Assembly (NCBI RefSeq): GCF_000739695.1
Contig: NZ_BBIO01000009.1
Span: forward strand, 62,001 to 126,000
Reading direction: 5' to 3'
From: Tepidicaulis marinus
GTDB taxonomy: Bacteria > Pseudomonadota > Alphaproteobacteria > Parvibaculales > Parvibaculaceae
DNA length: 64,000 nucleotides
Of this stretch, positions 51,975 to 62,018 are shown in pieces; positions within the stretch are counted from its first letter, which is position 1, and each line of letters starts with the position of its first letter. Both the position numbers and the translations under genes were made by a program. The notes under the pieces were generated by a model. That model was not told the DNA's origin. It saw only the letters and a list, made by a program, of their open reading frames with translations, and did not search any database.

Positions 51975-52181
51975 TTAATGAATGGCGTGGCCGTCGCGGG
52001 TAATACGCCCTTCGAGCATATCCCGCACCGCCCGCCCGACCATCCGCCAAGCGTCCGCGCGACGCTCTTCACCCATCAAAAGCAGCTGCGCCATGGCGCT
52101 TTCGGCATAATCGAGCGCACGGCTTCCATGCTGGTTGAGCATAAAAGCGGCAAGACGGTTGAGATCTTCCTGATGCAGCAT
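51975..52181 (-). CDS. Small helical hypothetical protein
   Basis: From ATG 52181 the product has 68 residues (MLHQEDLNRLAAFMLNQHGS, then RALDYAESAMAQLLLMGEER, RADAWRMVGRAVRDMLEG). It looks like a two-to-three-helix protein of a type common in alphaproteobacteria (H-G-x-x-A...A...L...G...W). The function is unknown. ATG 52192 would add a few residues. It is divergent from the first tandem chemoreceptor. Confidence 0.55.
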   Translation of the reverse strand: MLHQEDLNRLAAFMLNQHGSRALDYAESAMAQLLLMGEERRADAWRMVGRAVRDMLEGRITRDGHAIH

Positions 52182-52448
52182 GAGTACCCCCATTTTGAGC
52201 ATGCTTAACAGAAAGCAAAAGCGGGGCCACTCGCGGTCGCCGCCTAACTTATTGAAAAACAACACGACTTTTTATCTTTACGATGACAGATGCGGCAATT
52301 TCTGCCGCTGCCCGCCCGCTTTTTGCCGCGAAATGAAAGAAAAATGACCGACTTAAGTAAATGTTAGACGCTTCGCCCCACTCTTTGGCCCATCTGCCGA
52401 GCATGTCAGCACAGGGGAATTCGGCAGTTGAGGAGGAATGAGGCGATT

Positions 52449-54593
52449 ATGAACTGGCTCTCCAACATTCAAATCAGCCGGAAAGTACCGGCGATAATCG
52501 TTCTGGCTGCCGCCGTCATGGGCATAGGTATCGGCCTGATGAGCTATATGCAGGCCTCGTCGGCCGTGCATGAACAGATCCAGACGAAATTCTTCGCGGT
52601 TCTGGAAGCGCGCAAGGCATCTTTCGAAGCCTATCTTGGTTCGGTGGAAGAGGATATGAATTCTCTGGCCGCCAACCCGCTGGTGATGGAAGCTTCTTAC
52701 GAATTCAACCGTTCCTCGGAAGAATTCCGGAACGACGTGACCGCCGAGCTGCAACGCCTCTATATCGACGAAAACCCGGAAGCGAACCGCAAAGACCTCG
52801 TGACCATCGACGGCAATGAATATTACGGCGTCGTACACGAGCAGTATCACCCCTGGTTCCGCACCTTCCTCGACGAACGCGGCTATCACGATATTTTCCT
52901 TATCGATCCGAACGGTATCGTCGTTTACTCCGTCTCCAAGGAGAGCGACTTCGGCACGAACATTCTGAACGGCCCCTGGAAAGACACCGCACTGCGCCGC
53001 GTCTATGAAGCGGCCATGGCCGGGGAAAAAGGCGACATCGCCTATCAGGATTTCACCCATTACGCGCCCTCCGCCGACAGCGCCAACAGCTTCATTGCCT
53101 CGCCCGTCGTCGACCGCGCAGGCCGCAAGACGGGCGTTCTCGTCTTCCAGCTTCCCGTCGACAAGGTCAACCGGCAGATGAACATCGCGCTCGGCCTTGG
53201 CGAGACCGGCGAAACCTTGCTGGTCGGCCAGGACTTTAAGCTGCGCAACGATTCGCGCTTCTCCGACACGCCCACAACATTGCAAGCGGAACTTCCCGCC
53301 GATGCGGTCAAGACCGTGCTTGAAGAGGGCAAACCCGCCATGAGCACGGATGAAAATCTGCGCGGCATGACGGCGGAAACCTTTGCCGTTCCCTTCGTTT
53401 TCCAGGGCGTGCCTTACGCGATCGTGGCGCAGATCAGCACGGACGAGGCTTATGCCGATCTCGTTTCCATGCGCTGGATCATGCTGGGTACCGCGCTGGT
53501 GCTCGTCATTGCCGTGGCGGGCGCCGGGGTTTTCGCCTCGCGCGATATTACCGCCCCCATCTCTCAGCTCACCCATGGCATGAGCGAACTGGCCGAAGGC
53601 AATACGAATATCGACATGAGCGGCCTTAACCGCGGCGATGAAATCGGTGACATGTCGAAAGCCGTCGAAATCTTCCGCAACAACGCCATCGAACGCGCGC
53701 AGCTTGAAGAAGAAAACAAGCGCGAGGAAGCGGCAAAAGAAGAGCGGGCGAAGAACATCGACAAGCTGATCGCCAATTTCGAAACCTCGACCGCGCAAAT
53801 GCTGGGCGCCGTCAGCGCCGCGGCAACGGAAATGGAGAACACGGCAAACGCCATGACCTCCACCGCCGATACGGCCAACGCCAAAGCCGGCGCCGTGGCG
53901 GCAGCGTCCGAAGAAGCCAGCGCCAATGTGCAGACCGTGGCGAGCGCCGCCGAGCAGCTTTCGGCCGCGATCGAGGAAATCCGCCGCCAGGTGCTGCAAT
54001 CGAACTCCGTGGGCGAACGTGCGGCCAACACCGCCAATTCCGCCAACACGAAGATCGAAGGTCTTTCGGAAGCGGCCCGCCAGATCGGCGAAGTCGTCAC
54101 GCTCATCCAGGATATTGCCGAGCAGACGAACCTGCTTGCCCTCAACGCCACCATCGAGGCGGCGCGGGCAGGCGAGGCGGGCAAAGGCTTTGCCGTCGTC
54201 GCCTCGGAAGTCAAAGAGCTGGCCAATCAGACGGCCAAGGCCACCGAGGAAATCAGCCAGCAGATCGGCTCCGTCCAATCCTCGACCAGCGAGGCGGTCG
54301 ATGCGATCCGCGAAGTGACGGTCACGGTCAGCGAAATGCGCGAGATCGCCCAGACGATTGCCAGCTCCGTCGAGCAGCAGCAATCGGCAACGGTGGAGAT
54401 TTCCCGCAACGTGCAGGAAGCTGCCCAATCGTCGGACGAAGTGGCGCAGAACATTGCCGAAGTGACCGTTGCGGCCAATGAATCCTCAGGGGCCGCCGGG
54501 CAGGTGCTTTCGGCCGCCGGCGAGCTTGCCAGCCAGTCCGACAAACTGAAAACTTCCGTAGACGAGTTCTTGCGCCAGGTGCGCAGCGCCTGA
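52449..54593 (+). CDS. Transmembrane methyl-accepting chemotaxis protein (tandem copy 1)
   Basis: About 714 residues from ATG 52449 (TTG 52428 is an alternative start). TM1 lies near residues 15-37, a large periplasmic Cache-like domain follows, then TM2 near 340-360, a HAMP domain (ITAPISQLTHGMSELAEGNT) and the MCP signalling domain with [20 protein letters not shown] at the tip. It should sense an external ligand and signal through CheA. No pentapeptide tether is seen at the C-terminus. A terminator separates it from a close paralogue at 54828-57047. Confidence 0.93.
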   Translation: MNWLSNIQISRKVPAIIVLAAAVMGIGIGLMSYMQASSAVHEQIQTKFFAVLEARKASFEAYLGSVEEDMNSLAANPLVMEASYEFNRSSEEFRNDVTAELQRLYIDENPEANRKDLVTIDGNEYYGVVHEQYHPWFRTFLDERGYHDIFLIDPNGIVVYSVSKESDFGTNILNGPWKDTALRRVYEAAMAGEKGDIAYQDFTHYAPSADSANSFIASPVVDRAGRKTGVLVFQLPVDKVNRQMNIALGLGETGETLLVGQDFKLRNDSRFSDTPTTLQAELPADAVKTVLEEGKPAMSTDENLRGMTAETFAVPFVFQGVPYAIVAQISTDEAYADLVSMRWIMLGTALVLVIAVAGAGVFASRDITAPISQLTHGMSELAEGNTNIDMSGLNRGDEIGDMSKAVEIFRNNAIERAQLEEENKREEAAKEERAKNIDKLIANFETSTAQMLGAVSAAATEMENTANAMTSTADTANAKAGAVAAASEEASANVQTVASAAEQLSAAIEEIRRQVLQSNSVGERAANTANSANTKIEGLSEAARQIGEVVTLIQDIAEQTNLLALNATIEAARAGEAGKGFAVVASEVKELANQTAKATEEISQQIGSVQSSTSEAVDAIREVTVTVSEMREIAQTIASSVEQQQSATVEISRNVQEAAQSSDEVAQNIAEVTVAANESSGAAGQVLSAAGELASQSDKLKTSVDEFLRQVRSA

Positions 54594-54618
54594 GGCAAGA
54601 GCGGTCAAGACAGATCGG

Positions 54619-54645
54619 AAAGGCCCGGCTCGACCGGGCCTTTTC
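54619..54645 (+). terminator. Rho-independent terminator between the two chemoreceptors
   Basis: AAAGGCCCGG-CTCGA-CCGGGCCTTTT, 25 bases after the first chemoreceptor stop. Confidence 0.9.
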
Positions 54646-54827
54646 ATTTTTGGGCACAGCGGACGAGTTGTGGGCGAATTGTCACATACTCGTCATTTTA
54701 AGGGAATGTTTAGCCCGCCCGTTAATGATGGGCTGACCACAAGCAAGGCTCATAATCAACGAGCGAGCGTTACGACTAGCGCCTTTAAGCCGGAGCGGGC
54801 CGGCGGCAAAGACGGGGACGGACATCC

Positions 54828-57047
54828 ATGCGTTTTAATCTATCGTTCTTGCAGAAACTTCCGAAAATACCGGACGGCACGTCTGCCTCCGCTCTGTCCC
54901 CGCTGGACGCCCTCAAGAACAAGATGCCGACGCTGACGATCGCTCAGAAAATCCCTGCGATCATCGTCTCCGCCGCCTTTCTGCTGGCGCTCGGCATCGG
55001 CGTTTCGAGTTACCTGGAAGCCGCCCGCAACGCAGAGGAGTCGACCCAGGCCCGTCTTGAATCCATTCTTCTCGACCGCAAAGTTGCCGTCACCCGCTAT
55101 CTCGGCGGGATCGAGCAGGATATCCGCTTCCTGGCCGCAACGCCGATGGTGCGTGAAGCCATTTCCCAATTCACCCGCGCCTGGACTTTCATGGGCGAGG
55201 ACGCCCGCGACATCTCGCGCGCCGTTTACACATCGCGCGAGTCCGACGGCGAGGGCGAGCGCACCTTCTATGCCCGTACCCACCGCTCCTATCACGCCTC
55301 CTTCCGCGACTTTGCGGAGAAGCGCGGCTACAGTGATCTGATGCTGTTCGATACGAACGGCACCATGATCTATTCGGTCGACAAAGCAGGTGATTTCGGC
55401 GCGCAAATGATCGGGCTCGACAGCGAATTCCGTAATACGGACATCGCCACCGTCGTCGACATTGCGCTCGGGGCCATCGACGATTCGGAAATCGCCTTCA
55501 TGGATTTCGCCGCCTATAAAGCGATTGACGGGGAACCTGCCTCTTTCGTCGCCGCGCCGGTCTTTTCCAGCCGCGACGAGAAAATCGGCGTCCTTGCCTT
55601 CCGCATCCCGACCGACGTGCTCGATCAGATTCTGGGCGAGGAAACGGGGCTCGGCGAGACCGGAGAAGTCTTGCTCATCGGTGAAGACTATCTCATGCGC
55701 AACAATTCGCGCCTGACGGAAGAGGCAACGCGCCTGCGCCGGGAAATGACGGGCGAGGCCATTGATGCCGCCATTATCGACGATGAGCCGTTCAACGGCG
55801 TGCAGGAAAGCCATCTCGGCTATGACGCCGTGACCATTGCAACGCCCGTCTCCTATAGCTATGCGCGCTGGGCGCTTTTGGTGCAGACCTCGCTCGACGA
55901 GATCAACGCGCCCGTCGCCGCGATGCGCAATGTCATGGCCGGTGTCGCCGCCATCATGCTGGTGCTGGTCGCCGGGGCCGGCTTCTTCGTCTCACGCGGC
56001 ATCACCAAGCGCCTCTCGAAACTCACCTCCGCCATGGGGGATTTGGCCAAGGGCGAAACGCAGATCGACCTGAACGGCCTCGACCAGGCCGATGAGATCG
56101 GCGATATGACGGGCGCCGTTCAGATTTTCCGCGACAATGCCATCGAGCGCATGAAGCTTGAAGAACGCCAGAAGCAGGAACAGCAGGAAAAGGAAAGCCG
56201 CGCCCGCGCCATCGAGAAAATGATCGGCGATTTCGACAAAGCCATGGGCGATATGCTGGGCGCGGTAGCCGCTGCTGCCACGGAAATGGAAAACACCGCC
56301 AACACCATGTCGGAAGTCGCAGACGTTACCACGCAGAAAGCTTCTGCCGTGACCAGTGCTTCCCAGCGGGCATCCTCGAATGTGCAAATGGTGACCGAAG
56401 CGGCAAAAGAGCTTTCCGCCTCCATCGACCAAATCCGCAGCCAGGTGAACGAATCGAACACGGTGGGCGAGGAAGCGACAGAAGCCACGAACACCGCCAA
56501 TGCCAAGATCGAGGGCCTGTCGGAAGCCGCCCGCCAGATCGGCGAAGTTGTCACGCTCATCCAGGACATCGCCGCGCAGACGAACCTGCTGGCGCTCAAC
56601 GCCACGATCGAGGCGGCCCGCGCAGGCGAAGCCGGTAAAGGCTTTGCCGTCGTCGCCGCCGAGGTGAAGGAGCTTGCGACCCAGACCGCCAGCGCCACTG
56701 AGCAGATCAGTCAGCAGATCACCGGCATTCAGAACTCCACCGATGAAGCGGTCGGCGCCATCCGCCGTGTGACGGAAACGAACAGCAAACGGAACGAAAT
56801 CTCCCATGTGATTTCAGATTCCGTCACCAGCCAGCAGGACGCCACGGCACGTATTATGGACAGCGTCGAGGAAGCCGCAAACTCCTCCAACGACGTGAGC
56901 ACGAATATCGAAGATGTGACCTCGGCTGCGCATGAGTCCTCCGGCGCCGCCTCTCAGGTCCTCTCCGCAGCGGGCGAGCTTGCAGGCCAAGCGGACAAGC
57001 TGAAAAAGACCGTGGACAGTTTTCTGCGCGATGTGCGCGCGGCCTGA
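54828..57047 (+). CDS. Transmembrane methyl-accepting chemotaxis protein (tandem copy 2)
   Basis: The 739-residue receptor has the same plan as its upstream neighbour: TM1 ([20 protein letters not shown]), Cache-like periplasmic domain, TM2, HAMP and MCP domain ([20 protein letters not shown]). The signalling half and the ends ([16 protein letters not shown] / [16 protein letters not shown]) are near-identical to copy 1, while the sensory halves differ, as expected for duplicated receptors with new ligands. A 30-residue N-terminal extension precedes TM1. It ends at a terminator shared with the convergent DUF924 gene. Confidence 0.93.
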   Translation: MRFNLSFLQKLPKIPDGTSASALSPLDALKNKMPTLTIAQKIPAIIVSAAFLLALGIGVSSYLEAARNAEESTQARLESILLDRKVAVTRYLGGIEQDIRFLAATPMVREAISQFTRAWTFMGEDARDISRAVYTSRESDGEGERTFYARTHRSYHASFRDFAEKRGYSDLMLFDTNGTMIYSVDKAGDFGAQMIGLDSEFRNTDIATVVDIALGAIDDSEIAFMDFAAYKAIDGEPASFVAAPVFSSRDEKIGVLAFRIPTDVLDQILGEETGLGETGEVLLIGEDYLMRNNSRLTEEATRLRREMTGEAIDAAIIDDEPFNGVQESHLGYDAVTIATPVSYSYARWALLVQTSLDEINAPVAAMRNVMAGVAAIMLVLVAGAGFFVSRGITKRLSKLTSAMGDLAKGETQIDLNGLDQADEIGDMTGAVQIFRDNAIERMKLEERQKQEQQEKESRARAIEKMIGDFDKAMGDMLGAVAAAATEMENTANTMSEVADVTTQKASAVTSASQRASSNVQMVTEAAKELSASIDQIRSQVNESNTVGEEATEATNTANAKIEGLSEAARQIGEVVTLIQDIAAQTNLLALNATIEAARAGEAGKGFAVVAAEVKELATQTASATEQISQQITGIQNSTDEAVGAIRRVTETNSKRNEISHVISDSVTSQQDATARIMDSVEEAANSSNDVSTNIEDVTSAAHESSGAASQVLSAAGELAGQADKLKKTVDSFLRDVRAA

Positions 57048-57074
57048 TCTTTCAGGAACGGGAAAACGGGAAAG

Positions 57075-57107
57075 ACATGGCGGGCCTCAAAATCCGCCAT
57101 GTTCTTT
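57075..57107 (+). terminator. Terminator of chemoreceptor copy 2
   Basis: ACATGGCGG (57075-57083) pairs with CCGCCATGT (57094-57102), followed by TCTTTT. It overlaps the last codons of the convergent DUF924 gene. Confidence 0.75.
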
Positions 57108-57629
57108 TAAGTAAGCCAGTTCCTCCGGACTGCTTTCCCGGCCGAGCAAGGCATTGCGGTGCGGGAAACGGCCGAACCGGGCGATCACGTCCCGGTGCGC
57201 AATCGCGAAAGCAAGATTGTTCTCAATCCCCAAATCTTCAAAAAGCTTCACGCTTTCTTCCTGCACACTTAAGTCTTCGGCATGCATGAAGGGCATGTAG
57301 ATCCATACGCGGTCTTCCGCGCTCAGTTTCCGGTCATGCCCCTTGGCGATGGTATCGCGGGCAAGGCGGAGCGCTTTTTCATCCGCCTCGAAGGCGCGCG
57401 GCTCGTCCCGGTAGATATTGCGGGAGAACTGATCGAGCAGAATGATGAGCGCAAGCGCCCCTTCCGGCTCTTCCGCCCAATCGTCATAAGCCCCGCTCAA
57501 GGCTTCACCCCGCGCGGCGGTGAACCGGCGGATGATCTCGGCATCGAAGGCATCGTCCTTCGCAAACCAGCGCTCGGGTCCCGCTTCACGCCAGAACTCA
57601 AGGACTTCCGCCGGACTGACCGCGCCCAT
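57087..57629 (-). CDS. DUF924-family protein
   Basis: From ATG 57629 (GGGAGCAGCGG upstream) the product has 180 residues. VLEFWREAGPERWFAKDDAF, LALIILLDQFSRNIYRDEPR, WIYMPFMHAEDLSVQEESVK and IARFGRFPHRNALLGRES are the defining motifs of DUF924, an all-helical, TPR-like family of unknown role. It starts 11 bp after the feruloyl-CoA-synthase-like gene, so it is probably co-transcribed with it. Confidence 0.9.
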   Translation of the reverse strand: MGAVSPAEVLEFWREAGPERWFAKDDAFDAEIIRRFTAARGEALSGAYDDWAEEPEGALALIILLDQFSRNIYRDEPRAFEADEKALRLARDTIAKGHDRKLSAEDRVWIYMPFMHAEDLSVQEESVKLFEDLGIENNLAFAIAHRDVIARFGRFPHRNALLGRESSPEELAYLKEHGGF

Positions 57630-57640
57630 CCGCTGCTCCC

Positions 57641-59506
57641 TTAACCGATTTCGATTACGTCCGGAGGACAAGGGTCCTGATAGAGCTTTTCCGCCAGTTC
57701 CGCGCGGCGCGAAAGCGTCGCCTGCTGGTTGACGTAGCCCTTATCCGTAATCTCATGCCCATCGATGGACGGCGGCTCGAGCATCAGATGGATGCGCCGC
57801 ACACGGGTGGAAGAGCCGCCACCCGCCTTGTTATGGGCACCGACTTTTTCCCGCAGATAGTCCGCCACCGCCGGCGCGGAGACGATCTCCTGCGGGCTTG
57901 CGTCCGGCCCGAGCCCGGCGATACGCCGCGCCGCTTCGATATTCGGCCAGGCGAGCACCGCGATATAAGGCTTGTCGAGCCCGGCGATCACCGCATCCTG
58001 AATGAGCGGCGAGGTCGCCGCCACAAGATCGGCGCGCAGCGTGCCGGTCGACACCCATGTGCCGGAGGAAAGTTTGAAATCTTCCGTCACGCGGCCATCG
58101 AAAACGAGGCCGAGTTCCGGGCGGGCTTCATCGAGGAATTTCGCCGCATCGCCCAGCTTATAAAAGCCCTCTTCGTCGAAAGCCTCGGCGGTTTTCTTTT
58201 CATCGCGCAAATAGCCCGGCGTCACCATCGGCCCTTTGACACGCACTTCCATCTTCGTGCCGTTGGGCACGAGTTTGAGCTGCATGCCGGGCAGCGGCAG
58301 GCCGATCAGCCCTACCCGCTCGGTGATCCAATGCACGACGGTGATGCCCTGCGTTTCCGTTGCCCCATACATGGTCGTGAGCGGTATGCGCTCACCCGTT
58401 TCTTCGGTGGCAAGCGCCTGCATGCGGTCGTAAAGATCGCTCGACAATGTCGCTCCGCCATAGCCCATATATTCGAGATTCCGGAAAAAGCTTTTGCGCA
58501 GCTCCGCGTCCTGCTCCATGGCGTCTGCCAGCATGGCAAAGGCAACGGGCGCGGAGCCGAAAACGCGCGGGCTCACTTCCCGCAGGTTCCGGATCGTTTC
58601 CTCGAACATGCCCGGCACCGGCTTGCCATTATCGAGATAGACCGTGCCACCACTATTGAGATTGTTATTGAAGGAAATGTTGCCTGCCGAAATATGGTTC
58701 CAGGGCATCCATTCGAGGCTGACCGGCACATCGTCCGGATCGGGATCTTCCGTGCGGATTGCTTCTTGCGCGGCCAGCTGCGCCATGAGCATGCGCTGGG
58801 TCTGGATCACACCTTTGGGCATGCCCGTCGAGCCGGAGGTGAACAGATATTTCGCCACCGTGTCATGGGTAATGCCGTCCATGCGCGCGCGCAGTTCCGC
58901 CGAGACCGGCGTGGCGCAGAGCGTCTCATAGATCAGCGGCGACAGATCCGCCGGCGCCCCGTCCATCGTCACGACGGTGACACCCGACAGATCGAGCGCC
59001 TTCAGCGCTTTTTCATATAGCGCGCCGGAATCGGCAAAGATCATTTTCGGCTTGGTCAGTGAGAAGACGTGCTTCAGCTTGGAATGATCCGAGCTCATCA
59101 GCGAATAAGGCACGCTGATGGGCGCGACCGGCACCTGCGCTTTCATGGCGCCCAGCATCATCATCGCATGTTCGATAGAATTGCTGGAAAGGATCATGAG
59201 CGGCGTGTCCTGGCCCATGCCTTTGCCGATCAATGCCGAAGCGATGCGGTCGGCCAGCTCGTTCGCCTGCCCGTATGTGACATGCCGCCAGGGCCCTTCG
59301 GCCGTGCGCTGGCAAATGAAGGGGCGATCGGCATGCGCGTCCGCGCGCTCTTCGAGAATATGCGGCACGGCATGCTTGAACTCGCCGAGCGGATAGGCGG
59401 ATTCGATGATGACGCTGCCATCCACTTTCCGCGTGATGTTCAGTTTCGGCGGCTTCTGCTTCAGCTCCTTAAAGGGCGGCAGCGGCGCGGCTTCGGCCAG
59501 GCTCAT
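57641..59506 (-). CDS. Feruloyl-CoA synthase-like AMP-dependent ligase
   Basis: The 621-residue ligase has the P-loop YLFTSGSTGMPKGVIQTQ, MYGATETQG and a C-terminal FKLSSGTWVSTG in place of the common GE-N/Y-P motif; this variant and the ~620-residue length are typical of feruloyl-CoA synthases and close relatives. It should activate a (hydroxy)cinnamic or related acid with ATP and CoA. Substrate identity is not proven. It heads a reverse pair with DUF924. Confidence 0.85.
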   Translation of the reverse strand: MSLAEAAPLPPFKELKQKPPKLNITRKVDGSVIIESAYPLGEFKHAVPHILEERADAHADRPFICQRTAEGPWRHVTYGQANELADRIASALIGKGMGQDTPLMILSSNSIEHAMMMLGAMKAQVPVAPISVPYSLMSSDHSKLKHVFSLTKPKMIFADSGALYEKALKALDLSGVTVVTMDGAPADLSPLIYETLCATPVSAELRARMDGITHDTVAKYLFTSGSTGMPKGVIQTQRMLMAQLAAQEAIRTEDPDPDDVPVSLEWMPWNHISAGNISFNNNLNSGGTVYLDNGKPVPGMFEETIRNLREVSPRVFGSAPVAFAMLADAMEQDAELRKSFFRNLEYMGYGGATLSSDLYDRMQALATEETGERIPLTTMYGATETQGITVVHWITERVGLIGLPLPGMQLKLVPNGTKMEVRVKGPMVTPGYLRDEKKTAEAFDEEGFYKLGDAAKFLDEARPELGLVFDGRVTEDFKLSSGTWVSTGTLRADLVAATSPLIQDAVIAGLDKPYIAVLAWPNIEAARRIAGLGPDASPQEIVSAPAVADYLREKVGAHNKAGGGSSTRVRRIHLMLEPPSIDGHEITDKGYVNQQATLSRRAELAEKLYQDPCPPDVIEIG

Positions 59507-59636
59507 AATGTTCCTCCAGTTGCAATGGCGTAGCGGGAAGTGCTCCTGCCTTTGGCAGGGCCTTCTTGTTCTTATTGGAATATCGCCGGCGGAGGCTTTG
59601 CCCCTGCCTTAATTTCAACCCGGCGAAAAACGGGCC

Positions 59637-61208
59637 TCAGTTCACCTGACGCTCGCGCCCTTCCCAGTAAGGCGCGCGCAGCTCCCGCCGCAGGATCTTG
59701 CCCGAGGGATTGCGCGGCAGCGCCTCGATGAAATCGATGGATTTGGGCACTTTGTAGCTCGCAATCTGCGTCTTCGCCCAGGCGATAATGTCTTCCGGCT
59801 TGGCTTCCTGGCCGGGCTCGAGCACGACAATGGCTTTCACCGCCTCGCCCCATTTATCGTCGGGCACGCCAACGACGGCGGCATCGGCAATTGCCGGATG
59901 GCCGAACAGCGCGTTTTCGACTTCGGCGGGATAAATATTTTCCCCGCCCGAGACGATCATGTCCTTCACCCGGTCATGGATGAAGACGAAGCCTTCTTCG
60001 TCGAAATAGCCGGCATCGCCCGTGCGGAACCAGCCATCAGCATCGATTGCCTCTTTTGTGGCATCGGGCCGGTTCCAATATCCCTTCATGATCGAGCCGC
60101 CGCGGATCATGATCTCGCCGACATCGCCCGTCTTCACTTCCTTGCCATCGGCGCCGACGATCTTCACCTCAAGGCCCTTATTGGGCTTGCCGCAGGAGCG
60201 CAGCTTGCCTTTGGCCGGATCGTGATCTTCAGGCGCCAGGTTCGTGCCCGCGCCGCCCGTTTCCGTCAGCCCATAAAGCTGCACGAACTCGCAGCCGAAC
60301 CGCTCCTGCGCCTTCTTCAGCACTTCTTCGGGAATGGGCGAGGCGCCGTAGAGCACTTGGCGCACGCTCGACACATCCACATCGCCGATGTTGGGCTGCT
60401 GGAGCAGGAAAAGAATGACCGCCGGCACCATGAAAGCAATGTTGATCTTGTAGGTCTCGATCAGACGCAGAATCTCCTGCGGATCGACATCCTTTAAAAT
60501 CACGTTCGTGCAGCCATGGGCATTGCCCAGCAAACCGACATTGACGCCGGCTACGTGGAAAAGCGGCATGCAGACGAGATTGATCTCACCTTCATGCCAA
60601 TTCGCCCAGCCCGCTTCCACGCCCTGGCGCAGAATGGAAATATAATTGGCATCCGTCAGCTGCACGCCTTTCGGATGGCCGGTCGTGCCGCTCGTATAAA
60701 GCTGAATGACATCGTCGTCGGGCGCAATGGGCAGCATGGGGTCTTTATTCTCGAACCGGTCGCGCCAATCCGCAAAGGCTTCCCATTCCGGATGCCCGCC
60801 ATCGAGCGCAATTACCTTGCGCACGCTCGGGCAGTCTTTCAGCACCTTTTCGACGACGGGATAAAAGTCGTCGCTGACGAACAGAATTTCCGTCTTGGAA
60901 TCGTTGAGCACATAAGTGACTTCCGGCGGCGCCAGACGCCAGTTGACGCCGACGACAACGGCTTTCGCCTTGAACGCGCCATGCAGCATCTCGAAATAAA
61001 CATCCGAGCTCTTGCCCATGAAGCCGATCCGCGCATCCGGCTTGCAGCCTTCCGCGATCAGCCCCTGCGCCACTTTGCTCGCGCGCGCATCGAGCTCTTT
61101 GAAACTCGTTTCCTTGCCACCGAAAATATGCGCAATATCGTCCGGCCGCGCCTTGGCCTGCGCCCGGCTGATATCGGCAACATTCTTGATTGCCCCAAAG
61201 TCGATCAT
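59637..61208 (-). CDS. Long-chain-type acyl-CoA synthetase
   Basis: From ATG 61208 with GGAGGG upstream, the 523-residue protein has YTSGTTGHPKGVQLT, YGLTETGG, WFRTGDAGYFDEEGFVFIHD, VSGGENIYPAEVE and a final PRNPSGKILRRELR with the catalytic Lys. It activates a fatty or related acid. It lies 130 bp upstream of the feruloyl-CoA-synthase-like gene, on the same strand, and is divergent from the CMD/MBL/GST operon. Confidence 0.92.
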   Translation of the reverse strand: MIDFGAIKNVADISRAQAKARPDDIAHIFGGKETSFKELDARASKVAQGLIAEGCKPDARIGFMGKSSDVYFEMLHGAFKAKAVVVGVNWRLAPPEVTYVLNDSKTEILFVSDDFYPVVEKVLKDCPSVRKVIALDGGHPEWEAFADWRDRFENKDPMLPIAPDDDVIQLYTSGTTGHPKGVQLTDANYISILRQGVEAGWANWHEGEINLVCMPLFHVAGVNVGLLGNAHGCTNVILKDVDPQEILRLIETYKINIAFMVPAVILFLLQQPNIGDVDVSSVRQVLYGASPIPEEVLKKAQERFGCEFVQLYGLTETGGAGTNLAPEDHDPAKGKLRSCGKPNKGLEVKIVGADGKEVKTGDVGEIMIRGGSIMKGYWNRPDATKEAIDADGWFRTGDAGYFDEEGFVFIHDRVKDMIVSGGENIYPAEVENALFGHPAIADAAVVGVPDDKWGEAVKAIVVLEPGQEAKPEDIIAWAKTQIASYKVPKSIDFIEALPRNPSGKILRRELRAPYWEGRERQVN

Positions 61209-61407
61209 CGTCGCCCTCCCCGGCATATATGTGCGGCCGGGCGGCCGGTTCATCACCGCCGCTCCTGGCTCTTTTCTTACCGGTGAGTTTAGCGGCGCGC
61301 GCCGCGCTGACAACAGGCACATGGCGGATTTTCACCGGCCCGCGCCCGCACCCTTTATGGAAAAGGCAAAATCCGGATCACTTTTACTTGGCCTTAAGGA
61401 GACCGCC

Positions 61408-61986
61408 ATGGCGCGCCTGCCCTATCCCGACCCCGCTTCCCTTGCGGAAAAAGACCGCGCGCTGCTCGCCAGCCTGCCGCCGCTCAATATTTTCCGGATG
61501 CTGGCCGGCGCCGGGCCGATTTTCGCGCCTTTCATGAATTTGCTCGATGCCTATCTCAATGAAGGGCTTTTGGACGGTGAATTGCGGGAATTGGTGATTC
61601 TGCGCGCCGGGCATAAATGCGGCTCGGCCTATGAACTGCACCAGCACGAGCGCGTCTCCCGGCTCATGGGCATGAGCGCCGAGCGCATTGCCGCGGCCAG
61701 CAGTCCGCTGCCGCAGGAGGTTTACTCCGGCGCCGAAAACGCGGCCCTGGCGCTTACCGACGAACTTGTCAGTAACGTCAAAGCCTCCAAAGAGGCCCTG
61801 GATGCGGCCCGCCAGCACTTAAGCGATGCCCAGGTTCAGGAACTGCTCATCGTCATCGGGATTTACTTGCTCGTCTGCCGCTATCTCGAAACACTGGAAA
61901 TCGATCTGGAAGATGAAGAGATTGCCGTCACCGGGCTCGATGAAATCAAGGCCGGGGTCGGCGCGCTCCATGCCCAAAAAGGGTGA
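61408..61986 (+). CDS. Carboxymuconolactone decarboxylase-like protein
   Basis: From ATG 61408 with AAGGAG upstream, the product has 192 residues. ELRELVILRAGHKCGSAYEL, then HQHERVSRLMG, is the CMD/AhpD helix-turn-helix; only one Cys of the redox pair (CGSAYELHQH) is present, so it fits the decarboxylase-like rather than the peroxidase group. It leads a forward operon with a metallo-beta-lactamase-fold and GST-like genes. The reaction is unknown. Confidence 0.82.
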   Translation: MARLPYPDPASLAEKDRALLASLPPLNIFRMLAGAGPIFAPFMNLLDAYLNEGLLDGELRELVILRAGHKCGSAYELHQHERVSRLMGMSAERIAAASSPLPQEVYSGAENAALALTDELVSNVKASKEALDAARQHLSDAQVQELLIVIGIYLLVCRYLETLEIDLEDEEIAVTGLDEIKAGVGALHAQKG

Positions 61987-62018
61987 GCTGCAGTCAAAAG
62001 AATAAGGGGAGGACCATC

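Noticed and set aside
52353-54428. Reverse-strand open frame opposite chemoreceptor copy 1
   Set aside because: Its repeats are the complement of the MCP coiled-coil codons; no independent motif.
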